Positions 24,705 through 33,705 of a DNA stretch of 64,000 nt are shown here, piece by piece. The DNA is from SFTJ01 sp905210415. GTDB lineage: Bacteria; Bacteroidota; Bacteroidia; Bacteroidales; Muribaculaceae. The position numbers were made by a program, and so were the translations under genes. The notes under the pieces were generated by a model that ran no database searches, was not told the origin of the DNA, and was given only the letters and a program-made list of their open reading frames with translations. The stretch lies in assembly GCA_902476295.1 (NCBI GenBank), contig CABSDC010000001.1, forward strand, positions 1 to 64,000, read 5' to 3'. Each line of letters begins with the position of its first letter. Positions within the stretch are counted from its first letter, which is position 1.

Positions 24705-26036
24705 ATGAAGATTGTAATTGTTGGTGCAGGAGAAGTGGGAACCCACTTGGCGACTCTCTTATCAAACGAATCGCATGATATATATGTGATTGATAAGGAC
24801 GAGGCGAAACTTGCTGCGCTTGAAAATCAAAATCTTATAACCTTTGTGGGTCGTCCCACATCGTTTGAAGTGCTTCAGAGGGTGGATATGCGAGATTGTG
24901 ATTTGTTTATCGCTGTTACGCCTTTTGAAACTAATAATGTTCTTGCTTGCTCAATGGCAAAAAGCCTCGGCGCAAAGAAGACTGTGGCAAGAATAGATAA
25001 CTATGAATTTTTCAAAGCAGAGAATAAGAGTTTCTTCACAAGCTTAGGTGTAGACGACCTTATTTACCCAGAGTATTTGGCGGCAGAAGAGATGATGATG
25101 TCGCTGAAGCACACTTGGGTGAGAAACTGGTTTGAAATGTTTAATGGCGAATTAATAGTAGTGGGCGTGAAATTGCGTAGCAATGCCAAATTGCTCGGTA
25201 TGAAACTGCGCGATAGCCAGAATGTTTCGGGATTTATGCACATCTGCGCCATTAAGCGAAAATATGAGACAATCATCCCTCGAGGCGACGATATTATATG
25301 CGAGAACGATATCCTGTATATAGCTTCGAAGCAAGAGTATCTCGACAGAGTGATAGATATGTGCGGCAAACGCCAGACGAAGATCGGTAAGATAATGATT
25401 ATGGGCGGTAGCCGTATCGCAAAGCGACTGGTTCGCCTATCGGATGGCAAATATGATTTCAAGATTATTGATATGGATAAGGCTCGCTGCCACGACTTGG
25501 CATTTAGCTTGCCTGATTGCCATATCGTGAATGGCGATGGTCGCGACAATGATATCCTCCGTGATGAAAACCTTGAAAGTTATGACGCTTTTGTGGCTCT
25601 GACCGATAGTTCGGAAACAAATATCCTCGGTTGCTTGACGGCAAAGGAATATGGTGTGAAAAAGACTATTGCCGAGGTGGAGAACATACAATTTATCTCA
25701 GAGGCAGAAGGCTTGAATATAGGTACCATTATAAATAAGAAGTTGTTGGCATCAAGTAAGATATTCCAAATGCTGATTGATAGCGACGATAGCAACGCTA
25801 AGTGTCTTGCACTCGCCGATGCTGAGGTGACTGAGATGGTGGTGAAAGAAGGTTCAAAGGTAACAAAATCGTTGGTGAAAGATTTGAAGTTGCCACGCGA
25901 AATGACCATTGCCGGCCTTGTGAGAGATGGCGTGGGCTATTTGGTGCAAGGTAATACAGAACTCAAACAAGGCGACCACGTGGTGGTGTTTAGCCTGTCG
26001 GGTTCGATGCATAAACTCGAAAAATGGTTTAATTGA
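24705..26036 (+). CDS. trkA: Trk system potassium transporter regulatory subunit TrkA
   Basis: 443 residues in two RCK halves, each with a Rossmann NAD(H)-binding part and a TrkA-C part: IVIVGAGEVGTHLATLL at 2-18, then the second site IMIMGGSRIAKRLV at about 228-241. It binds nucleotides and gates the TrkH channel on the inner membrane. The trkH gene follows after 25 bases, so they are an expression unit with dxs upstream (3-base gap). Confidence 0.95.
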   Translation: MKIVIVGAGEVGTHLATLLSNESHDIYVIDKDEAKLAALENQNLITFVGRPTSFEVLQRVDMRDCDLFIAVTPFETNNVLACSMAKSLGAKKTVARIDNYEFFKAENKSFFTSLGVDDLIYPEYLAAEEMMMSLKHTWVRNWFEMFNGELIVVGVKLRSNAKLLGMKLRDSQNVSGFMHICAIKRKYETIIPRGDDIICENDILYIASKQEYLDRVIDMCGKRQTKIGKIMIMGGSRIAKRLVRLSDGKYDFKIIDMDKARCHDLAFSLPDCHIVNGDGRDNDILRDENLESYDAFVALTDSSETNILGCLTAKEYGVKKTIAEVENIQFISEAEGLNIGTIINKKLLASSKIFQMLIDSDDSNAKCLALADAEVTEMVVKEGSKVTKSLVKDLKLPREMTIAGLVRDGVGYLVQGNTELKQGDHVVVFSLSGSMHKLEKWFN

Positions 26037-26061
26037 CGAGTGAAAAATTAAGGTAAAAAAG

Positions 26062-27549
26062 ATGACTAAAGGTGAAAAAAGGGGAGTGTCGCTCAATGTC
26101 GCGATGGTGGCAAAGGTGATAGGCTGGCTCTTGATGATAGAGTCGGTGTTTATGGCATTCCCTATGATAGCGTCGTTGATCTATGGAGAGATGGGGTGCG
26201 TGAAAGCATTCTTGATGACCATTGGCATCACGCTATTTTCGGGTGTGCTGATGACATTCGGCATACATGCTCAGCGCACAAGCATGCGCACACGCGAGGG
26301 TTTGCTGCTCACGGCTTCGGTGTGGGTTGTGCTTTCGGTTTTTGGCAGTCTGCCATTCCTGTTCTCGGGAACATTGACCAGCGTGGTAGACGCTTATTTT
26401 GAGACGATGAGCGGTTTTTCAACCACGGGCATTACGATGATAGACAATGTGGAGAGTGCGCCTCACGGCATATTATTGTGGCGCTCTATCACACATTGGC
26501 TTGGTGGCATGGGTATAATTCTGTTTACCCTTGCTGTGCTGCCTATGCTGAATCACACGGGAGGCGTGCAGCTGTTTAATGCCGAGGTAACTGGTATCAC
26601 ACACGACAAATTGCGTCCGCGCGTGAGCCAGACAGCCACAAGCCTGTGGGTGGTGTATATTGTGCTCACTGTGGTGCTGTTTTTCCTGTTGTGGGCTGGG
26701 CCGATGGACTTCTTTGATGCCCTCAACCATACGCTTGCCACCACATCTACCGGAGGATTCTCTACGAAGAACGATAGTATCGCGTATTGGAATTCAACGT
26801 ATGTGATAGTGGTAGTGGGAGTGTTTATGTTTTTGTGTGGTATGAACTTTCAGTTGCTATATCGTTTTGCCAAGGGCGACAGGAAGGCTGTGTTTAAGAA
26901 CGACACTTTCCGATGGATGACCGCATACTTCTTGATTATTGGCACAATGGTAGGCATCAAGGTGATGCTGCACAGCGAGCCTGGTGAAAGAACTAACGCG
27001 TTTTTGAGCGGTATTTTCCAAACAATTTCTGCCGCTACATCTACGGGATTTAGTGCGTTTGAGCACGAGACCTACGGAGGTTTTGTGAATTATATATTCT
27101 TCATTGTGATGATATTTGGAGCATCGGCGGGCTCAACCTCTGGTGGCGCGAAGATTGATCGTCTGGTGCTGTTGCTCAAAAATACATCTATACAGATTTA
27201 TCACCTAATGCATCCTAATACGGTGAAACTCATTAGGATAAATGATAAGGTGGTGAGCGATGATGTGTATGCAAAGGCAGTGGCGTTTCTCTCAACCTAC
27301 GCTATGCTTGTGACTGTGAGTGGAGCTATTCTCACATTGTTTGGGATGCCGGTTTTTGATGCAATCTTTGCTTCGCTCTCGGCCATGAGCAATATCGGTT
27401 TGGGTTGCGGCGTAACTGGCGTTGACGGTTCGTTCACCACGCTGTGTGATGTGAGCAAGAGTGTGCTGATATTTGACATGCTTGCCGGACGTCTTGAGTT
27501 GTTCACAGTGCTGATAATTTTCACTCGCGGATTTTGGAAGAATAATTGA
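26062..27549 (+). CDS. trkH: Trk potassium uptake channel protein TrkH
   Basis: 495-residue inner-membrane K+ channel with about ten helices in four pore-loop repeats. Selectivity-loop sequences are visible as TMSGFSTTGITM (about 114-125), ATTSTGGFSTKN (about 224-235), ISAATSTGFSAF (about 321-332) and MSNIGLGCGVTG (about 442-453). It works with TrkA just upstream. The ATG at 26062 gives the usual basic start followed by the first helix. Confidence 0.94.
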   Translation: MTKGEKRGVSLNVAMVAKVIGWLLMIESVFMAFPMIASLIYGEMGCVKAFLMTIGITLFSGVLMTFGIHAQRTSMRTREGLLLTASVWVVLSVFGSLPFLFSGTLTSVVDAYFETMSGFSTTGITMIDNVESAPHGILLWRSITHWLGGMGIILFTLAVLPMLNHTGGVQLFNAEVTGITHDKLRPRVSQTATSLWVVYIVLTVVLFFLLWAGPMDFFDALNHTLATTSTGGFSTKNDSIAYWNSTYVIVVVGVFMFLCGMNFQLLYRFAKGDRKAVFKNDTFRWMTAYFLIIGTMVGIKVMLHSEPGERTNAFLSGIFQTISAATSTGFSAFEHETYGGFVNYIFFIVMIFGASAGSTSGGAKIDRLVLLLKNTSIQIYHLMHPNTVKLIRINDKVVSDDVYAKAVAFLSTYAMLVTVSGAILTLFGMPVFDAIFASLSAMSNIGLGCGVTGVDGSFTTLCDVSKSVLIFDMLAGRLELFTVLIIFTRGFWKNN

Positions 27550-27584
27550 TGATGTTATACGGAGAAAAATAGGTTTTAAGAAGT

Positions 27585-27600
27585 TAATTTTGTATTTTTG
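27585..27600 (+). promoter_or_regulatory. tandem -7 boxes before ftsK
   Basis: TAATTTTG (27585-27592) and TATTTTTG (27593-27600) follow each other, 10-18 bases before the ftsK ATG at 27610. No clear -33 element. This would give a very short leader. Confidence 0.4.
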
Positions 27601-27609
27601 TAGGAAACA

Positions 27610-30117
27610 ATGAGTAACAGAGTGGAAAACGATTCATTTAACCCAGATATAAGAAATGTGCCATTCGGAAGAAATACCAATGGCGATAAAAATGGTGAAA
27701 AAGCAAAGTCGAAGGGCGTCGTAGGAAAGATGCAGTCGATGCTGATGTTGCGCCGTACGCGAGTAGCGTTGGGCGTGATAATCGGTTTTTTCGGTGTATA
27801 CCTGCTGTTGTCGTGTATCTCATTTTTTGTGGCAGGCGCAGGCGATCAAAGCGAGGTAATCAACACAGCCGTTGCCCAGCAAGACGCGGAAAATATAGGC
27901 AATAAAGGCGCAATATTCGGAGCGTATCTTTCACACCTGTTCATCGAGAATGGTGTGGGTTTAGCTGCGTTTATCATTGTGCTATGGAGTTTTGTTATTG
28001 CATTCCGATTGCTCAAAGAGGGACATGTTTTTTTTCTGCAATACACATTCTTGTCATTGCTGAGTGTGTTCTCGTTTTCAATGGTTGCAGGTGCGCTAAC
28101 GTATAATATGGATCTTGCCTTCTTTAACATAGGCGGAAACATTGGATATTATCTCAATAAACTGCTAATAGATTACACCAGTGTCTATGGCATGATAATG
28201 GTGAATATAGTGATAGCGATGATATGGGTGTTTGTGTTTTATAACACTTTATCTGGTATCTACAATTATACTCGCAATGCAATTCAAAAATCTCGCCATT
28301 TCAGAAGTGCTGGCAAGGAAGAAGATACTGTGGGCGAAGTGCCGTTGTCGGATTTCATGGGCGACTTGAGTGAAAATCGTCGTCAGCCACAACATGCGGC
28401 ACCACAACAGGTGGTTGAAAATGAAGCTTTGCACCCTTTTCAGGCTCCGCGTCAGGTGACACCATCGACGCAAGCAACCGCTGAACCAGCTGGTGTAACT
28501 CCTCAGCAAACACAAGAAATTGATCCTATAAAAGTTGAAGAAGCTCCATCAGGCTTCGTGATCAACAAGGCTGATGAGATAGAAAAGAGCGATTCTCCAG
28601 TGGAGGATGTGTATGATCCAACAAAGGAATTGTCGAAATACCGTTTTCCAACCATTGATTTGCTGAAGTCTTATGGCACATCGCGTGTGAGCATCGATGT
28701 GAAAGAGCAAGAAGAGAATAAGGAACTCATCACTCGCACTTTGCTCAACTACGGCATTGAGATTAACAGCATTGTGGTGACCGTTGGTCCAACAATCACA
28801 TTGTTTGAAATCGTGCCGAAAGAAGGTACACGCATTCAACGCATCAAGGCCCTTGAAGATGATATTGCCATGAGCCTTGCTGCCAAGGGCATTCGCATTA
28901 TTGCCCCAGTGCCAGGCAAAGGTACGGTGGGAATTGAAGTGCCAAACCGTGAGCCACAGATTGTGTCGATGCGCTCGGTGATTGAGTCGAAAGCCTTCCA
29001 AGAGTCGAAAGCTGCGCTCCCGATAGCATTGGGATGTACCGTGTCAAACGAAGTGGTAGTGGCCGACCTCGCCAAGACGCCACACTTGCTTGTGGCAGGT
29101 GCTACAGGTCAAGGTAAATCAGTCGGGCTAAATGCGATTATCACATCGCTTCTATATAAGAAGCATCCTGCCGAACTGAAATTTGTGCTTGTCGACCCAA
29201 AGTGTGTGGAATTTAGCCTATATGCACTTCTCGAGCATCACTATTTGGCAAAATTGCCAGAAGAAGACCGTGCAATCATCACCGATGCCAAGAAGGTGGT
29301 GCCTACACTCAATTCGCTTGTGGCAGAGATGGAAGACCGCTACAAACTGCTTGAGAAGGCGCGCGAACGCAATATCAAGGATTACAACGCAAGATTTATC
29401 AAGCATCAGCTCAATCCTAACAACGGACATAGATATATGCCATATATTGTGCTCGTAATCGACGAGTTCTGCGACTTGATTATGCAATCGGGCAAGGAAA
29501 TCGAAACACCGCTTGTGCGTTTGGCACAAAAAGCCCGTGCAATTGGTATCCATGTGATTTTGGCTACTCAACGCCCTGATGCAAAGACTATCACTGGCTT
29601 GATTAAGGCCAACTTTCCAAGCCGCATAGCATTCCGCGTTTCGCAGATGCAAGATAGCCGTACAATCATTGACTGCTCAGGTGCGCAACACCTTATCGGT
29701 AAGGGCGATATGCTCTTCTCGGCAGATGGTGAGATTGTGCGAGTGCAATGCGCATTTGTTGATACTCCTGAGGTTAATACTATCTGTGAATACGTGGCTT
29801 CGCAGATTGGCTATAGTGAGGCGTATCGTTTGCCTGAACCAATCAACACCGATTCAGACGATGGCGAAATGGGCGAGGGTGGCAGCCGAAGTAACTTTGA
29901 ACGCGACTCATTGTTCGAGGAAGCGCTTGAATTTATTGCAGCAAGCGATTATGCGTCTACATCATCGCTGCAACGCAGATTTGGCATCGGATATAACCGA
30001 GCAGGCAGAATTATGGACCAGATGGAGGCCGCAGGCATTGTGGGTACGTCGCAAGGCGGCAAGCCTCGCAAGGTGCTGATGACACCATCGGAGATAGATA
30101 TGGTCTTAGGTAAATAA
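27610..30117 (+). CDS. ftsK: DNA translocase FtsK
   Basis: 835-residue septal DNA pump for chromosome segregation and dif-site resolution. Four to five N-terminal membrane helices (about 50-225), a linker rich in Gln/Pro (about 245-340), the FtsK beta domain, and the motor with Walker A GATGQGKSVG (about 497-506) and Walker B VLVIDEFCDLIM (about 616-627). A C-terminal winged-helix gamma domain (about 765-830, LEFIAASDYASTSSLQRRFGIGYNRAGRIMDQME) reads KOPS-type sequences. The LolA-like gene follows after 17 bases. Confidence 0.96.
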   Translation: MSNRVENDSFNPDIRNVPFGRNTNGDKNGEKAKSKGVVGKMQSMLMLRRTRVALGVIIGFFGVYLLLSCISFFVAGAGDQSEVINTAVAQQDAENIGNKGAIFGAYLSHLFIENGVGLAAFIIVLWSFVIAFRLLKEGHVFFLQYTFLSLLSVFSFSMVAGALTYNMDLAFFNIGGNIGYYLNKLLIDYTSVYGMIMVNIVIAMIWVFVFYNTLSGIYNYTRNAIQKSRHFRSAGKEEDTVGEVPLSDFMGDLSENRRQPQHAAPQQVVENEALHPFQAPRQVTPSTQATAEPAGVTPQQTQEIDPIKVEEAPSGFVINKADEIEKSDSPVEDVYDPTKELSKYRFPTIDLLKSYGTSRVSIDVKEQEENKELITRTLLNYGIEINSIVVTVGPTITLFEIVPKEGTRIQRIKALEDDIAMSLAAKGIRIIAPVPGKGTVGIEVPNREPQIVSMRSVIESKAFQESKAALPIALGCTVSNEVVVADLAKTPHLLVAGATGQGKSVGLNAIITSLLYKKHPAELKFVLVDPKCVEFSLYALLEHHYLAKLPEEDRAIITDAKKVVPTLNSLVAEMEDRYKLLEKARERNIKDYNARFIKHQLNPNNGHRYMPYIVLVIDEFCDLIMQSGKEIETPLVRLAQKARAIGIHVILATQRPDAKTITGLIKANFPSRIAFRVSQMQDSRTIIDCSGAQHLIGKGDMLFSADGEIVRVQCAFVDTPEVNTICEYVASQIGYSEAYRLPEPINTDSDDGEMGEGGSRSNFERDSLFEEALEFIAASDYASTSSLQRRFGIGYNRAGRIMDQMEAAGIVGTSQGGKPRKVLMTPSEIDMVLGK

Positions 30118-30134
30118 AAAAGGAGGATGACGTT

Positions 30135-30746
30135 ATGATAAGAATAGTGATACTATGGTTTTTGTCGATGTTTGCATTCATTGGCGTGTCGGCGCAGAAT
30201 GCAGAGAACGTTCTCAATCGCGCCATTGCTACATACAATAGTGCAAAGGGCGTGAGTGCCGATTTCTCTGTGAGTTCGTCGCAGGGAGTCTCAAGTGGAA
30301 AGATTGAGATGTCTGGCAACAAGTTCAGAATACTGTCAGCCGACGTGAAATGTTGGTTTGATGGCAAAACGCAATGGTCGTATTCCACAGCCACTGGCGA
30401 AGTGAATATCACAACTCCAACCGTGGAGGATATGCAGATGAGCAATCCTTACGTTGCTTTGTCGTCGATGAAGAAATCGTGCTATGTGTATAAGGCATAC
30501 ACGCAAGTGCCAGGATATTACACATTGAAGCTTGTTCCGAAGTTGAAGTCGAATGAGATAAAGCAGATATTGCTATATGTCACAAACGGCAGTTACAACA
30601 TCAGCAAAGCATACTTTGAAATGAAAAGCGGCGCAACTTACACCACTAAGATTAGCAACTATAAGGTGGTTTCACTTGGTGAGTCTACATTCCGATTCAA
30701 CAAAAAGGATGTGCCTGCCGACGCAGAGATAATTGATTTAAGATAA
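30135..30746 (+). CDS. LolA-like periplasmic lipoprotein carrier
   Basis: 203 residues with a signal peptide (1-21, ILWFLSMFAFIGVSAQ) and a LolA-type half-barrel: VLNRAIATYNSAKGVSADFSV, GKIEMSGNKFRIL, WFDGKTQWSYSTATGEVNITTP and a C-terminal beta region ending FRFNKKDVPADAEIIDLR. It would carry outer-membrane lipoproteins across the periplasm. Sequence divergence from proteobacterial LolA is normal in this phylum. Placement right after ftsK is also seen for lolA in other bacteria, which supports the call. Confidence 0.88.
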   Translation: MIRIVILWFLSMFAFIGVSAQNAENVLNRAIATYNSAKGVSADFSVSSSQGVSSGKIEMSGNKFRILSADVKCWFDGKTQWSYSTATGEVNITTPTVEDMQMSNPYVALSSMKKSCYVYKAYTQVPGYYTLKLVPKLKSNEIKQILLYVTNGSYNISKAYFEMKSGATYTTKISNYKVVSLGESTFRFNKKDVPADAEIIDLR

Positions 30747-30769
30747 TAATATAATAATAGACATAAGAT

Positions 30770-31711
30770 ATGGAAAAAACGAAGTGTTTGATAATTGGTT
30801 CTGGCCCTGCAGGCTACACGGCAGCAATTTATGCTTCGCGTGCCAATATTGATAATGTGCTACTTGAAGGCATACAGCCAGGTGGCCAACTCACAGTGAC
30901 TACAGAAATTGAGAATTTTCCAGGATTCCCCGACGGCATCGACGGTTTTGGGTTGATGGAGAATATGAAGGCACAAGCCATAAAATTCGGTTCGCGAGTT
31001 CGTGAGGGCGAGATTACGTCTATTGACTTGTCGAAGTCGCCATTTGTCGCAGAAGTTGACGGCGATAAGGAAATTGAAGCGCAAACAGTGATTATTGCTA
31101 CAGGCGCGTCGGCAAAATATCTTGGCCTTGCCGATGAAAAGAAATATGCCGGACAAGGAGTGTCGGCGTGTGCCACATGCGATGGATTTTTCTATCGCAA
31201 CAAGGTGGTGGCAGTAGTAGGCGGCGGCGACACCGCATGCGAGGAAGCAAGCTATCTGAGCAACATCGCTAAGAAGGTGTATATGATTGTGCGTAAGGAC
31301 TATTTGCGTGCATCTCAGATTATGCAGAAGCGTGTTGAAGAAAAAGAAAATATTGAGATATTGTTTAATTGCAATACCCTAGGCTTATTTGGCGAAAACG
31401 GAGTGGAAGGCGCACACCTTGTGAAATTTAAGGGTACTGATAAGGAAGAAACGCTCGACATTGATATTGATGGATTCTTCCTTGCAATCGGTCATAAGCC
31501 AAACACCGACTTCCTTGGTGGTCAAATCGACTTGGATGCACATGGCTACATAGATGTGAAGGGTAAGAGCACAGCCACAAATGTGCCAGGCGTGTTTGCT
31601 GCAGGCGATGTGGCAGATCCTACTTATCGCCAAGCCGTGTCGGCAGCCGGAATGGGATGCCATGCAGCACTTGACGTGCAAGCTTATTTAGTGGAAAAAG
31701 GAGAATTGTGA
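30770..31711 (+). CDS. trxB: thioredoxin-disulfide reductase
   Basis: 313-residue NADPH flavoenzyme that keeps thioredoxin reduced. FAD motif LIIGSGPAGYTAAIYASRA (about 6-24), the redox pair CATC (in SACATCDGFF, about 137-146), NADPH motif VVGGGDTACEEA (about 154-165) and the closing FAD motif GVFAAGDVAD (about 275-284). It overlaps the Sua5-like gene by one base (TGATG). Confidence 0.96.
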   Translation: MEKTKCLIIGSGPAGYTAAIYASRANIDNVLLEGIQPGGQLTVTTEIENFPGFPDGIDGFGLMENMKAQAIKFGSRVREGEITSIDLSKSPFVAEVDGDKEIEAQTVIIATGASAKYLGLADEKKYAGQGVSACATCDGFFYRNKVVAVVGGGDTACEEASYLSNIAKKVYMIVRKDYLRASQIMQKRVEEKENIEILFNCNTLGLFGENGVEGAHLVKFKGTDKEETLDIDIDGFFLAIGHKPNTDFLGGQIDLDAHGYIDVKGKSTATNVPGVFAAGDVADPTYRQAVSAAGMGCHAALDVQAYLVEKGEL

Positions 31712-32277
31712 TGCAAATCGACGATGATATAAAAAAGTGTATCGAGGTGCTCAATAAGGGTGGCTTGATATTGTATCCAACCGATACGATTTGGGGTATT
31801 GGGTGTGATGCCACAAACGAGGAGGCTGTGAAGCGAGTGTATGACTTGAAACGTCGTGCCGACAACAAGGCTATGCTTGTGCTTCTTGACTCGGCAGATC
31901 ATCTCGACCATTATGTGGTGGATGTGCCTGAAATGGCTTATGAATTGATAGATGTGGCAGTGGAACCGCTCACTATCATCTATGATGGCGCATATAATCT
32001 GGCAAAGAATCTACTTGGCGATGATGATAGCGTGGGTATACGCATCTCGCACGAGCGATTCTCTCAGACTCTCTGCGCAAGATTCCGCAAACCGATAGTG
32101 TCGACTTCGGCAAACATCAGCGGCCATCGCTCGGCGCCAACGTTTGCAGAAATAGAAGATGAAATCAAGCAAGGTGTGGATTATGTGGTGAAATATCGCC
32201 AGGATGATAATGCTCCTCATAAGTCATCTAATATACTGAAACTTGGTTGCGACGGCACATTTAAGATTATAAGATAA
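31711..32277 (+). CDS. L-threonylcarbamoyladenylate synthase (Sua5/YrdC family)
   Basis: 188 residues, a stand-alone YrdC domain without the Sua5 C-terminal part. Makes threonylcarbamoyl-AMP for the t6A37 modification of tRNAs reading ANN codons. Conserved YPTDTIWGIGCDATNEEAV near the start, KRRADNKAMLVLL, and STSANISGHRSAP around residue 130. The ATG at 31711 overlaps the trxB stop; a GTG one codon earlier is open but less likely. Confidence 0.92.
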   Translation: MQIDDDIKKCIEVLNKGGLILYPTDTIWGIGCDATNEEAVKRVYDLKRRADNKAMLVLLDSADHLDHYVVDVPEMAYELIDVAVEPLTIIYDGAYNLAKNLLGDDDSVGIRISHERFSQTLCARFRKPIVSTSANISGHRSAPTFAEIEDEIKQGVDYVVKYRQDDNAPHKSSNILKLGCDGTFKIIR

Positions 32278-32286
32278 TAACGGCGA

Positions 32287-33705
32287 GTGATAAGTGAAGG
32301 ACTTCAACGGGCTAAGTATGTAATTGGCGATTTTTTGTCGTCGACATTGGCTTGGTGGGTCTATACATTCCTTAGATATGCACTCAATCGCGATTTGATG
32401 CTATCGCAAGGTCACCATAGTTTTCACCAGTTTATCTCTACGCCAGCGGTAACAACGGGGTTGTTCTTTTTCCCGATGGTGATGATGCTTGTGTATACGC
32501 TGTCGGGTTATTACAATGAGGTTTTCCGAAAATCGCGATTGCAAGAGTTTTTCGTAACCATAAGCAGCGCGCTGGTTAATTCGCTCATAATATTCCTTGT
32601 GGCGTTGGTCAACGATATGGCAAACGATAGGGCGTATAACTATGAGATGATACTTCTGCTGGTGATGCTTCTGTTTGTGATGGTGTATGGTGTTCGCTAT
32701 CTAATCACATCGCACGCCTCGCGCCGAATAAAGAATCGCGATTGGCAGTTTAATACCCTTGTGATTGGTTCGGGCATTGAGGCCCGACGCTTGGGCAACA
32801 AGTTGAACACGTCGAAGGAGAGCATTGGCAACAGGGTGGTTGGCTATGTTGAAATAGCCGGTGATTCTGAGAAATATAAGGACTCTTATCGTATGGAGGA
32901 TATCGAGGAGGTCTGTAAGCGCCTTGATGTGAAGGAATTGATTGTGTCGCTTAATGGCAGTGACACTCGCACCGCCCTCGACACCATTAATTGCTTATTC
33001 AAACTCAATCTGCCGATAAAAGTCAATCCAACGATGGCCGATATTGTGCTTTCGAGAGTGAAATTGCAGCAGTTTATCGGTGAGCCGCTTGTGGATATGA
33101 CAGGTAGCGACATGAGCGATTGCACGCGCAGTATGAAGCGCTTCTACGATATCGTGGTGTCGGCACTTCTGCTAGTGCTTTTGGCTCCGTTTTATGTTAT
33201 CGTTGCGATACTGATTAAGCTCGATTCTCCTGGTCCTGTGATATTTAAACAACGTCGCGTAGGGCTTCATAATAAGCCTTTTATGATATATAAGTTCAGA
33301 AGTATGAGGGTGGATGCGGAGGCTGACGGAAAGCCTCGATTGTCGTCGGATGATGATGATCGTATCACAAAGGTGGGTCGTTGGATGCGCAAATACCGCA
33401 TTGATGAGACTTTGCAATTTCTGAATGTGCTTAAAGGCGAAATGTCGCTTGTAGGCCCACGCCCTGAGAGGGAATACTATTTGGAACAGATGATGGAGCG
33501 AGTGCCGTATTGTGCATTGCTGCACAAGGTGCGACCAGGAGTGACATCGCTCGGAATGGTGAAATATGGCTATGCGAAGAATGTTGATGAAATGATAGAG
33601 CGATTGAAGTATGACTTGCTTTATCTGGAGAACATATCCATAGCAAACGATATGAAGATTTTGATTTACACGGTGAAAACTGTAATTAACGGAAGAGGTA
33701 TATAA
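32287..33705 (+). CDS. polyprenyl-phosphate sugar-1-phosphate transferase (exopolysaccharide initiation type)
   Basis: 472 residues. About four N-terminal membrane helices (about 12-130), a Rossmann-like central part (LVIGSGIEARRLGNKL, about 159-174), a further helix (about 287-310), and a C-terminal bacterial sugar transferase domain: SPGPVIFKQRRVGLHNKPF, MYKFRSMR-like segment and SLVGPRPEREYY. It would load the first sugar onto undecaprenyl phosphate for capsule or O-glycan synthesis. The start is GTG at 32287, the only start after the in-frame TAA at 32278. The ClC gene begins at the next base after its stop. Sugar specificity unknown. Confidence 0.88.
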   Translation: MISEGLQRAKYVIGDFLSSTLAWWVYTFLRYALNRDLMLSQGHHSFHQFISTPAVTTGLFFFPMVMMLVYTLSGYYNEVFRKSRLQEFFVTISSALVNSLIIFLVALVNDMANDRAYNYEMILLLVMLLFVMVYGVRYLITSHASRRIKNRDWQFNTLVIGSGIEARRLGNKLNTSKESIGNRVVGYVEIAGDSEKYKDSYRMEDIEEVCKRLDVKELIVSLNGSDTRTALDTINCLFKLNLPIKVNPTMADIVLSRVKLQQFIGEPLVDMTGSDMSDCTRSMKRFYDIVVSALLLVLLAPFYVIVAILIKLDSPGPVIFKQRRVGLHNKPFMIYKFRSMRVDAEADGKPRLSSDDDDRITKVGRWMRKYRIDETLQFLNVLKGEMSLVGPRPEREYYLEQMMERVPYCALLHKVRPGVTSLGMVKYGYAKNVDEMIERLKYDLLYLENISIANDMKILIYTVKTVINGRGI

